From an uncultured Clostridia bacterium (lineage in GTDB: Bacteria > Bacillota > Clostridia > Oscillospirales > Oscillospiraceae): a DNA stretch of 54,460 nt. The stretch covers positions 1 through 54,460 of the forward strand of contig CALADI010000020.1 in assembly GCA_937890525.1 (NCBI GenBank), written 5' to 3'. Shown here piece after piece: positions 7,813 through 14,981 of this stretch (the stretch's first letter is position 1; the number at the start of each line of letters is the position of its first letter). The translations under genes and the position numbers were made by a program. Under the pieces are notes generated by a model. That model had not been told where the DNA came from. It saw only the letters and a program-made list of their open reading frames with translations, and made no database searches.

Positions 7813-7853
7813 CCCCGCTGTGCCGCTTCAGCGGTGCGGCGGGGATCCTTTTT
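7813..7853 (+). terminator. Intra-operon terminator between infB and rbfA
   Basis: CCCCGC (7813-7818) pairs with GCGGGG (7839-7844) and CCGCT (7823-7827) with AGCGG (7830-7834), followed by TTTTT at 7849-7853. No separate promoter is evident before rbfA, so partial read-through is likely and would lower expression of rbfA-ribF relative to infB. Confidence 0.65.
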
Positions 7854-7872
7854 AAGCTAGGAGGCGTAATAT

Positions 7873-8247
7873 ATGGCATCGAATCGAATCGGACGGATCA
7901 ACGAAGAGATCCAGCGTGAGCTGTCGGATCTGCTGAGAAATCTGAAAGATCCCAGAGTGCAGAACACTATGATCTCCATCACCAGAGTGGAGACCACCCC
8001 GGATCTTCGCTGGGCGAAGGTCTATGTCAGCTTCCTTGAGGCAGATCGTGCCAAGGAAGCCATCAAGGGGCTTCAGTCTGCCGGCGGATATCTGCGCCGG
8101 GAGCTTGGGCGGGCGCTGCAGCTGCGCTACACCCCGGAACTTCAGTGGTCGCTGGATGACTCCATCACCTACGGCGCAAAAATGCTGGAGCTGATCAATT
8201 CTCTGGACTGCGGAGGATCCGACCATGAAGGAACTGACGAGGACTGA
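7873..8247 (+). CDS. rbfA: 30S ribosome-binding factor RbfA
   Basis: This 124-residue protein has the KH-like RbfA fold: RIGRINEEIQRELSDLLRNLKDPR at the N-terminus, then the VSFLEADRAKEAIKGLQSAGGYLRRELG region, ending in an acidic tail. RbfA binds immature 30S subunits and helps 16S rRNA 5' end processing. TAGGAGG precedes the ATG. The 3' end overlaps nrnA by 23 nt in another frame. Confidence 0.95.
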   Translation: MASNRIGRINEEIQRELSDLLRNLKDPRVQNTMISITRVETTPDLRWAKVYVSFLEADRAKEAIKGLQSAGGYLRRELGRALQLRYTPELQWSLDDSITYGAKMLELINSLDCGGSDHEGTDED

Positions 8248-9181
8248 GACTGCCGGATTCTTCCGGGAGCATGACCGATACTGCATCTTGACCCACCGCC
8301 GCCCGGACGGCGATACGCTGGGATCTTCGGCGGCACTCTGCCGGGGACTGCGGACGCTGGGCAAAGAAGCGTGGATCCTTGCAAACCCGGAAATCACGAA
8401 TAAATACCGCGCCCTTCACACTGGGCTGACGGTGGACACTTGCCCCGAAGATGCGGTGGTGGTGACGGTGGATGTGGCGTCGGAGAGCCTGTTGGGTTCT
8501 GCCGTGTCGCTGCTGCCCAAAGTCGCGCTGGCCATCGATCATCATGGTTCCAATACCCGTTTCGCTCCCCAAGGGATCGTGGATCCCCACAGTGCGGCCT
8601 GCGGCGAACTGATCTGGGAGATCCTGATGGAGCTGGGGGTGACGCTGGACAAGCCCATGGCAGAAGCGGTGTACACCGCCATCAGCGCCGATACGGGCTG
8701 CTTCCGTTATTCCAATACCACGGCCCAGACTATGCGTGCGGCGGCGGCCTGCTTGGATGCCGGGGCGGACAACTATTCTATCAACAAGGCGCTGTTTGAG
8801 ACAAATACCTTCTCCCGGCTGCGGATGGATGCCTATTTGACCGAGCATCTGGAATTTCTGGCGGGGGGGACCATTGCGCTGGTGCGGATCCCGCTGGAGG
8901 TAGAGCGGGAATGCGCCGTCACCGAGGACGACATGGAGAGCGTTTCCAACTTCGCAAGGAATGTGGAGGGCGTCCAGCTTGCGGTGACTTTCCGTACGGA
9001 TAAGACCGGAGCAACCAAGCTGTCGGTCCGCAGTGCGCCGGGGTATGACGCATCTGCGGTCTGCGCCCGACTGGGCGGCGGCGGACACAAGGCGGCGGCA
9101 GGCGCACGGGTGGAGTGCGACCAGCAGCAGGCTCATGACCGGATCGTCGAGATCCTGAAGGAACAGGGCTACCTGAAATAA
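8225..9181 (+). CDS. nrnA: DHH-family oligoribonuclease / pAp phosphatase NrnA
   Basis: This 318-residue soluble phosphoesterase of the DHH-DHHA1 class has HRRPDGDTLGSSAAL (about 20-34), DHHGSN (near 107) and the C-terminal DHHA1 motif GGGGHKAAAG (near 283). NrnA degrades 2-5 nt RNA fragments and dephosphorylates 3'-phosphoadenosine 5'-phosphate with Mn2+. GCGGAGGATCC supplies the ribosome binding site inside the end of rbfA. The position between rbfA and truB is the standard Firmicute arrangement. Confidence 0.94.
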   Translation: MKELTRTETAGFFREHDRYCILTHRRPDGDTLGSSAALCRGLRTLGKEAWILANPEITNKYRALHTGLTVDTCPEDAVVVTVDVASESLLGSAVSLLPKVALAIDHHGSNTRFAPQGIVDPHSAACGELIWEILMELGVTLDKPMAEAVYTAISADTGCFRYSNTTAQTMRAAAACLDAGADNYSINKALFETNTFSRLRMDAYLTEHLEFLAGGTIALVRIPLEVERECAVTEDDMESVSNFARNVEGVQLAVTFRTDKTGATKLSVRSAPGYDASAVCARLGGGGHKAAAGARVECDQQQAHDRIVEILKEQGYLK

Positions 9182-9236
9182 CAGAAATGGCGGCGGGGAC
9201 AAGCCGTCCCTTTCTCCAGAAAGGAGAAATACGACA

Positions 9237-10112
9237 ATGGCAAACGGAATCATTTCCATCGACAAACCCCAAGGCTGGACCAGTCAAGATGTGACCTCCC
9301 GGCTTCGACGGGTGTTCTCCACCCGTCGGATCGGGCACGGAGGAACGCTGGATCCGCTGGCAACGGGGGTGCTGCCGGTGTTTGTGGGCAGAGCCACCAG
9401 AGGGGTGGAATTCTTTGAGCATGCTCAGAAAACCTATGAAACGGTGCTCCGGCTGGGCATCATGACGGATACGGAGGATATCACCGGCACGGTGCTGGAA
9501 CAGCGTCCGGTCTCGGTGACTCGAGAGCAGCTCCTGACAGCGCTGGAGGATTTCCGTGGGCAGATCATGCAGACTCCGCCTATGTATTCGGCGCTGAAGG
9601 TCAACGGACGCAAGCTGTATGACCTTGCCCGGGCAGGGCAGGAGGTGGAGCGGCAGAGCCGCCCCATCACGATCTATGAGCTGGACTGCCTTAGCTTTGA
9701 CGGGGAGCGGGCACATCTGCGGGTGCGCTGCTCCAAAGGCACCTATATCCGCACCCTGTGCAAGGATATCGGTCTGGCATTGGGCTGCGGCGGCTGCATG
9801 GAGCAGCTTCGCCGGGTGCAGGCGGGGGAATACACCATTGCGGATTCCGTATCCCTGGAGCAGCTTCTGCGGGAGTCTGAAAATGGGGAAGATGTACTGC
9901 GGTATCTCAAGCCCGTGGACTCCATGTTTGCAGCTTACCCGGCATTGGAACTGACCCCCAATCAGACCAAGCGCATCCGCAATGGCAACAGCTTCTCCAC
10001 ACAGGCAGACAACGGAACTTACCGGGTCTATGGAGACGATGGGGAATTTCTGGCGCTCGCCAAGGTGGAGCAGGGCGTTATGTCCACGATAAAAAGTTTT
10101 TTTGAGGTATGA
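9237..10112 (+). CDS. truB: tRNA pseudouridine(55) synthase TruB
   Basis: The 291-residue enzyme isomerises U55 in the T-arm of tRNAs. IISIDKPQGWTS (5-16) and GHGGTLDPLATGVLP (about 33-47) are diagnostic, and Asp39 is the catalytic nucleophile. The C-terminal part (about 240-291) is the small domain typical of bacterial TruB. AAAGGAG precedes the ATG. The gap to ribF is 6 nt, so the two are co-translated. Confidence 0.96.
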   Translation: MANGIISIDKPQGWTSQDVTSRLRRVFSTRRIGHGGTLDPLATGVLPVFVGRATRGVEFFEHAQKTYETVLRLGIMTDTEDITGTVLEQRPVSVTREQLLTALEDFRGQIMQTPPMYSALKVNGRKLYDLARAGQEVERQSRPITIYELDCLSFDGERAHLRVRCSKGTYIRTLCKDIGLALGCGGCMEQLRRVQAGEYTIADSVSLEQLLRESENGEDVLRYLKPVDSMFAAYPALELTPNQTKRIRNGNSFSTQADNGTYRVYGDDGEFLALAKVEQGVMSTIKSFFEV

Positions 10113-10118
10113 CAGCGG

Positions 10119-11042
10119 ATGGTAGATAAGAGAATCATTGCGTTGGGATTTTTTGACGGAGTTCACCGGGGGCACGGCAGTCTGCTGAGCCGGTGTGCCC
10201 AGATGGCGGCGGTGCATCACTGCCGAAGTGCAGCCTTGACCTTTGCGGATCACCCCGACAAACTGGTGTATGGAAAAGACCCCGAACTCATCAATACGAA
10301 GGAGGATCGGGCGCTTCTGATGCAGCGCAGATACGGCATCGATGAGGTGCTGATGATGCCCTTTGACCGAACGGTGATGGAAATGCCGTGGCAGGATTTC
10401 TTTGAGATGCTGGTGGGGCAGTACCGGGCGGCGGGACTGGTGTGCGGACATGATTTTCGCTTTGGTGCCCGGGGAGAGGGGAATGCTGAGAAACTGACGG
10501 CGCTGTGCCGGCAGCGGGGGATCCCCTGTCAGGTGATCCCGGAGCAGCGCTGTGACGGTGTGGTGATCTCTTCCACCTATATCCGCGAACTGCTGCGCCA
10601 AGGGGATGTGGAGCGTGCCGCCCGGTTTTTGGGGCACTACCATATGCTCAGCGGACGGGTGATCTCCGGAAGACAGATCGGCAGAACGCTGGGATTTCCT
10701 ACCGCCAATCTGGCCCAGCCCCAGGGGCTTGTTCCTCTGCGCCACGGGGTCTATGCCTGCCGGGTGCATCTGGAGGATGGGTTCTACATGGCGGTGACCA
10801 ATGTGGGCACCCGTCCCACGGTCAACGGCAGTCATGTGACCATCGAGCCGTGGATCTTGGACTACAACGGGGATCTGTACGGCAAGGACATCCGTCTGAG
10901 TTTTCATGCATTCCTGCGTCCGGAGGAGAATTTCGGCTCTCTGGAGCGGCTGAAAGCAGCGGTTTTGGAAAATGAGCGCCAAACCAGAGCCTATTTTCAA
11001 GACAATGGTTGGCAAAAAGAGGAAATTCCGGATGTGATCTGA
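10119..11042 (+). CDS. ribF: Bifunctional riboflavin kinase / FAD synthetase RibF
   Basis: The 307 residues comprise an N-terminal nucleotidyltransferase domain with GFFDGVHRGH (9-18) and the ISSTYIRELL signature (near 150), then a C-terminal riboflavin kinase barrel with GRTLGFPTANL (near 188). It phosphorylates riboflavin to FMN and adenylates FMN to FAD. It is the last gene of the operon. A new promoter begins 8 nt after its stop, so rpsO is transcribed independently. Confidence 0.95.
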   Translation: MVDKRIIALGFFDGVHRGHGSLLSRCAQMAAVHHCRSAALTFADHPDKLVYGKDPELINTKEDRALLMQRRYGIDEVLMMPFDRTVMEMPWQDFFEMLVGQYRAAGLVCGHDFRFGARGEGNAEKLTALCRQRGIPCQVIPEQRCDGVVISSTYIRELLRQGDVERAARFLGHYHMLSGRVISGRQIGRTLGFPTANLAQPQGLVPLRHGVYACRVHLEDGFYMAVTNVGTRPTVNGSHVTIEPWILDYNGDLYGKDIRLSFHAFLRPEENFGSLERLKAAVLENERQTRAYFQDNGWQKEEIPDVI

Positions 11043-11050
11043 AATTTTTC

Positions 11051-11079
11051 TTTACTTTTTCCCCCGTCCGTGATATCAT
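11051..11079 (+). promoter_or_regulatory. rpsO promoter
   Basis: TTTACT (11051-11056), 17-nt spacer, TATCAT (11074-11079). Transcription would begin near 11086 and give a 120-nt untranslated leader before rpsO. Confidence 0.65.
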
Positions 11080-11085
11080 ATTCAA

Positions 11086-11206
11086 GCTGATTTGATTTCA
11101 GCATCATTTTGTGACCCGTTGCTCAGTTGAGGGAGATGACCGAACAGGTATTCCACTGACCCCCGACTTAGCTTCCGGGCAATCTATTGAAAGGTGGAAA
11201 TTTCAC
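11086..11206 (+). promoter_or_regulatory. Structured leader of rpsO (possible S15 autoregulatory site)
   Basis: The 120-nt leader is GC-rich and can fold in several ways, for example CCCG near 11114 with CGGG near 11177. Ribosomal protein S15 represses its own mRNA through structurally different leaders in different phyla. Whether this leader is such a site cannot be decided from sequence alone. Confidence 0.35.
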
Positions 11207-11473
11207 ATGATTCAGAAGGAAAAGAAGACTCAGGTCATTCTGGAAAACGCAACTCACGAGGGCGACACCGGTTCTCCCGAGGTTCAGATCGCCATCCTGA
11301 CCGCTCGCATCAACGAGCTGACCGATCACCTGCGCGTACACAAGCATGACAACCACTCCCGCCGTGGTCTGCTGATGATGGTTGGTAAGCGCCGCAACCT
11401 GCTGGACTATCTGGCTCGTAAGGACATCAACCGCTATCGTGCGATCATTGCCAAGCTGGGTATTCGTAAGTAA
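11207..11473 (+). CDS. rpsO: 30S ribosomal protein S15
   Basis: The 88-residue protein has the standard length and the conserved GDTGSPEVQIAILTARI and HDNHSRRGLLMMVGKRRNLL segments that contact helix 22 of 16S rRNA. The start at 11207 is set by the family length and by AAAGGTGG just upstream. An earlier in-frame ATG at 11111 would add 32 unrelated residues. The gene is followed by a strong terminator and then pnp, the usual rpsO-pnp pair. Confidence 0.97.
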   Translation: MIQKEKKTQVILENATHEGDTGSPEVQIAILTARINELTDHLRVHKHDNHSRRGLLMMVGKRRNLLDYLARKDINRYRAIIAKLGIRK

Positions 11474-11485
11474 GATCTTTCACAG

Positions 11486-11510
11486 GGGCGACGGATACCG
11501 TCGCCCTTTT
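11486..11510 (+). terminator. rpsO terminator
   Basis: GGGCGACGG (11486-11494) and CCGTCGCCC (11498-11506) form a perfect 9-bp stem with a 3-nt loop, followed by TTTT. Confidence 0.85.
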
Positions 11511-11533
11511 CGTCCATCCTTCGTCCAATCCAT

Positions 11534-11602
11534 CGGGAGTGACTTTAGCAGTTGAAAGGGCAGCTGATGCTTCGGCCGTCGTTTCAAGTGCTAAACCTCC
11601 CG
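11534..11602 (+). promoter_or_regulatory. Long leader hairpin upstream of pnp
   Basis: Three nested perfect helices are separated by small internal loops: CGGGAG (11534-11539) with CTCCCG (11597-11602), TTTAGCA (11544-11550) with TGCTAAA (11589-11595), and TTGAAA (11552-11557) with TTTCAA (11582-11587). The apical loop is about 24 nt. The element ends 15-20 nt before the pnp ribosome binding site (CTAGGAGG). In Escherichia coli a double-stranded pnp leader is cut by RNase III and mediates PNPase autoregulation. This leader has a comparable shape, but the mechanism here is inferred. Confidence 0.65.
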
Positions 11603-11632
11603 GACCATATCTTTACTAGGAGGTAAAACCAA

Positions 11633-13759
11633 ATGATTACTCGTAAGCAGTATCCCAATCATCGTGTGTACGAGATGGAGATCGGCGGCCGTCCCTTTAC
11701 CGTGGAGACCGGTAAGGTGGCAGAGCTGGCCAACGCCGAGTGCATCTGCCGCTACGGCGACACCGTGGTGCTGGTCACCTGCACCTGCAACCCCATCCCC
11801 AAGGCCGGCATCGACTACTTCCCTCTGACCATCGAGTTCGAGGAGAGAATGTACTCCGTGGGCCGCATCCCCGGCTCCTTCAACCGTCGGGAGGGCAAGC
11901 CCTCTGAGCGGGGCATCCTGAACAGCCGGATCATCGACCGTCCTATGCGTCCCCTCTTTGACGAGGAGCTGCGCAACGATACGGTCGTGACCTGCACCGT
12001 CCTTGCCAACGACTACGAGAATCCCGTGGAGATCGTGGCTTCTCTGGGCGCTTCCATTGCCATCGCTTCTTCTGATGTGCCTTGGAACGGTCCCGTTGCC
12101 ACCACCAATGTGGCACACCTGAATGGTGAGTATATCATCAACCCCTCTGCCGAGCAGAGAGATGCCTGCGACTGCTTCGTGTGCATCGCTTCCACCTTTG
12201 AGAAGGTGGTCATGATCGAGACCGAAGCCAATGAGGCTCCCGAGAACATCGTCTACGAGTGCATCCGTGTGGCCCACGAGACCAACATGGAGATCGTCAA
12301 GTTCATCAACGGCATCGTGGCAGAGATCGGCAAGCCCAAGTTCACCTTCGAGAAGGCAGCCGTGAACCACGAGCTGCTGGACGATCTGATGGCTTACGGT
12401 CTGGATCAGATCGAGCATGCGCTGGACACCCCGGACAAGAATGTCCGTGAGGAGCGCCTCACCGCCGCCCGTCTGGACTTCGCCGAGAAGTTTGCCGATA
12501 AGTATGAGGACTTCGAGACTCATATCGAGGTCTGCCTGTACAAGATGCAGAAGAAGGTAGTCAAGAAGTGGCTGCTGGAGGGCAAGCGTGTGGACGGCCG
12601 CGGCATGGACGAGATCCGTCCTCTGGACGCCGAAGTCGGCATCCTGCCCAGAGTTCACGGTTCCGGTCTGTTCTCCCGTGGTCAGACTCAGGTGCTGTCT
12701 ATCTGCACCCTGAACACCCTGTCCGCTGCTCAGAAGCTGGATACCATCTATCCCGAGGAGAGCAAGCGCTATATCCATCACTACAACTTCCCCTCTTTCT
12801 CCACCGGCGAAGCCCGGGCTGCCCGCTCCACCTCCCGTCGTGAGATCGGTCACGGCGCTCTGGCGGAGAAGGCGCTGCTGCCCGTGATCCCCTCTGTGGA
12901 GGAGTTCCCCTACGCCATCCGTGTGGTCAGCGAAGTGCTGTCCTCCAACGGCTCCACCTCTCAGGGCTCCATCTGCGGCTCTACGCTGGCTCTGATGGAT
13001 GCCGGTGTGCCCATCAAGCGCCCTGTGGCTGGCATCTCCTGCGGTCTGATCTCCGATCAGGAGACCGGCGAGTGGAGAACCTTCACCGACATTCAGGGCG
13101 TGGAGGACTTCCACGGTGAGATGGACTTCAAGGTTGCCGGTACCACCGAGGGTGTCACCGCCATCCAGATGGACCTGAAGAACAAGGGTCTGACCATGGA
13201 GATCATTGCCGATGCGCTGGAGCGCTGCCGCAAGGCTCGTCTGGAGATCCTGAACGAAGTCATGCTGCCCTGCATCTCTGAGCCCCGTGCTGAGGTTTCC
13301 GAGTATGCGCCCAAGATGCTGTCTCTGAAGATCCCCGTGGAGAAGATCCGTGAGGTCATCGGCTCCGGCGGAAAGACCATCCAGAAGATTTGTGCCGACA
13401 CCGGCGCCAAGGTGGACATCGACGACGACGGTTCCGTGTTCATCTCCGCTGTGGACTCTGCCGCTGCCTACGCTGCCAAGAAGATGGTGGATGATATCTG
13501 CTTCGTTCCCGAGGTGGGCAAGCTGTACTACGGCAAGGTCGTCCGCATCCTGCCCATCGGCGCCTTCGTTGAGATCGCTCCCGGTCACGACGGCATGGTG
13601 CACATCTCCAAGCTGGAGAACCACCGTGTGGAAAAGGTTGAAGATGTTCTGAACCTGGGCGATATGACCTGGGTCAAGTTCATGGGCTTCGACGAGAAGG
13701 GCCGTGCCAACTTCAGCCGCCGGGATGCGCTGAAGGAAATGGCTGGTCAGAACAAGTAA
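11633..13759 (+). CDS. pnp: Polyribonucleotide nucleotidyltransferase (PNPase)
   Basis: The 708-residue phosphorolytic 3'-5' exoribonuclease is trimeric and cytoplasmic. It has a first RNase PH domain (about 5-145), a helical domain, a second RNase PH domain (about 320-545, with GSGLFSRGQTQ and SNGSTSQGSICG), a KH domain (about 560-620, IREVIGSGGKTIQKI) and an S1 domain (about 625-700). Domain content and length are complete. AGGAGG precedes the ATG and a strong terminator follows the stop. Confidence 0.98.
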   Translation: MITRKQYPNHRVYEMEIGGRPFTVETGKVAELANAECICRYGDTVVLVTCTCNPIPKAGIDYFPLTIEFEERMYSVGRIPGSFNRREGKPSERGILNSRIIDRPMRPLFDEELRNDTVVTCTVLANDYENPVEIVASLGASIAIASSDVPWNGPVATTNVAHLNGEYIINPSAEQRDACDCFVCIASTFEKVVMIETEANEAPENIVYECIRVAHETNMEIVKFINGIVAEIGKPKFTFEKAAVNHELLDDLMAYGLDQIEHALDTPDKNVREERLTAARLDFAEKFADKYEDFETHIEVCLYKMQKKVVKKWLLEGKRVDGRGMDEIRPLDAEVGILPRVHGSGLFSRGQTQVLSICTLNTLSAAQKLDTIYPEESKRYIHHYNFPSFSTGEARAARSTSRREIGHGALAEKALLPVIPSVEEFPYAIRVVSEVLSSNGSTSQGSICGSTLALMDAGVPIKRPVAGISCGLISDQETGEWRTFTDIQGVEDFHGEMDFKVAGTTEGVTAIQMDLKNKGLTMEIIADALERCRKARLEILNEVMLPCISEPRAEVSEYAPKMLSLKIPVEKIREVIGSGGKTIQKICADTGAKVDIDDDGSVFISAVDSAAAYAAKKMVDDICFVPEVGKLYYGKVVRILPIGAFVEIAPGHDGMVHISKLENHRVEKVEDVLNLGDMTWVKFMGFDEKGRANFSRRDALKEMAGQNK

Positions 13760-13781
13760 TTTTATGCCATCATGAGAAATT

Positions 13782-13814
13782 AGCGCCTGCCATCTTGGGC
13801 AGGCGCTGTTTTTT
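13782..13814 (+). terminator. pnp terminator
   Basis: AGCGCCTGCC (13782-13791) and GGCAGGCGCT (13798-13807) form a perfect 10-bp stem with a 6-nt loop, followed by G and TTTTTT. Confidence 0.92.
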
Positions 13815-13882
13815 GCATAGCATGTGCCCATCAGGGACAGAGTCGGTATATGTTACTGTGCCGTGCTTGCGGGGATTGCCAG

Positions 13883-13911
13883 TTGCTGTTTCACATATGC
13901 TGTGATATATT
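13883..13911 (+). promoter_or_regulatory. Promoter of the PH-domain gene
   Basis: TTGCTG (13883-13888), 17-nt spacer, TATATT (13906-13911). The leader to the TTG start at 14044 would be about 125 nt. Confidence 0.5.
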
Positions 13912-14043
13912 ACATATTGCAGCGGGTAAGCGGGATGAGGTGCTGTATCACGATGGAAGCGTGACGCAATTCTGCAAGGCGTCCATGCTATACGGCAAAC
14001 GGCTGCGGCTCGCAGATCTCAGTATAAGAAAGAAGGGGTCATA

Positions 14044-14487
14044 TTGGCATTCAAATTGGGAGGAAATGTCTTGCAGGGTGTTCTTGGGAACATGAGCGAG
14101 GTCTCCAAGGATGATCTTATGAAGGAGTTTGGTGCATATCTGATGGATGGGGAGTCCATCGAGGTGGGCTTCAAACTGATTCGCGATGCAATCGTGATCA
14201 CAGATCGCAGGATCATGACATTCGACCGGCAGGGGACAACGGGGCAGAAAATGCGGATAGACTCGATTTACTTGGATGCGGTGTTCCATGTTACTGCGGA
14301 GACGGCAGGATTCGGAATGGATGACAGCGAGCTGGAAATCAGCTATATTACAACGCCCTATTTGAAGGCACATGGGCTGGAATATGCAACGAAGAAAATC
14401 GAATTCCCCAAGAAATACAACATTCAAAACTTGTATAAAATGCTGCAAGAACTGGCATATCAGAATTACCAACGGCTGAATCAATAA
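14044..14487 (+). CDS. Small PH-domain protein
   Basis: This 147-residue soluble protein resembles the bacterial PH (bPH/DUF1696-type) domains: GESIEVGFKLIRDAIVITDRRIMTFDRQG (about 37-65) followed by a beta-rich core and a C-terminal helix. Such proteins are widespread in Firmicutes and of unknown function. The start is TTG at 14044, giving MAFKLGGN, with AAGAAGGGG eight nt upstream. I see no ATG with a good ribosome binding site. It stands alone between terminators. Confidence 0.85.
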   Translation: MAFKLGGNVLQGVLGNMSEVSKDDLMKEFGAYLMDGESIEVGFKLIRDAIVITDRRIMTFDRQGTTGQKMRIDSIYLDAVFHVTAETAGFGMDDSELEISYITTPYLKAHGLEYATKKIEFPKKYNIQNLYKMLQELAYQNYQRLNQ

Positions 14488-14513
14488 TCCCGTTGGATCA
14501 TTCTTTGCGCAGG

Positions 14514-14552
14514 AAAAAGCGTCCGGTATTCATGGAATATCGGGCGCTTTTT
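14514..14552. terminator. Bidirectional terminator
   Basis: AAAAAGCG (14514-14521) pairs with CGCTTTTT (14545-14552), and GTATTC with GAATAT inside it. The run of A on one side and T on the other lets it act on both strands. Confidence 0.75.
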
Positions 14553-14654
14553 GCACTTTTATCCAAAATCAGCATGAAAGGTGTACATTTTGACAGGCTT
14601 TCGATTAGAAAACAGGGATGGACCTGAAATAGACGAGAAATCTGTCGATTAAGG

Positions 14655-14671
14655 TTTTTTTTTTTTTTTTT
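14655..14671 (+). repeat. 17-nt poly-T tract upstream of the pilus locus
   Basis: Seventeen consecutive T residues lie directly before the AT-rich box GGTATTATAGTATATATC (14672-14689), which holds TATTAT (14674-14679) and TATATA as possible -10 elements. No good -35 is visible downstream of the tract, so the T run lies in or next to the spacer. Homopolymers of this length slip during replication and can switch promoter strength. The remaining about 290 nt to the adhesin start is a long leader with one small GGGGC/GCCCC hairpin (14907-14934). Confidence 0.6.
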
Positions 14672-14981
14672 GGTATTATAGTATATATCAAACAAAATCT
14701 TAACAAAAACTAAATAGCTTTTATTCAGTCATACAAATACGGTACCATTCTCCGGTTTTTGGTAAAAATGCTGAGAGGGTATTTTATTAAGTTCATCATC
14801 CACGAACTTGTTGATAAAAAATTCGTCAGCTGCTGCAGTAACAGTAACGCTCATGGCAATCGAAATAATCGAGCAGAAAATATGCGCATTCGCTTTTTAT
14901 CAATCTGGGGCAATCCTCTGTGACAGATCGCCCCACGGCGAATTATAAAGCAAAAATACCTGTGAGGGAGAGAGATTTTCG

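Noticed and set aside
5402..7879. Long minus-strand open frame opposite infB
   Set aside because: Complete antisense overlap with a certain infB gene and an artificial composition. The same holds for the minus-strand frame opposite pnp (11591-13831).
13850..14095. 81-codon frame starting MLLCRACGDCQLLF upstream of the PH-domain gene
   Set aside because: It overlaps the predicted promoter and the start of the PH-domain gene, lacks a ribosome binding site, and shows no conserved pattern beyond a chance CRACGDC.
14768..14923. 51-codon frame (MLRGYFIKFIIHELVDKKF) in the leader of the pilus operon
   Set aside because: No Shine-Dalgarno sequence precedes the ATG and the second half is low-quality coding sequence. 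I could not support it as a leader peptide.
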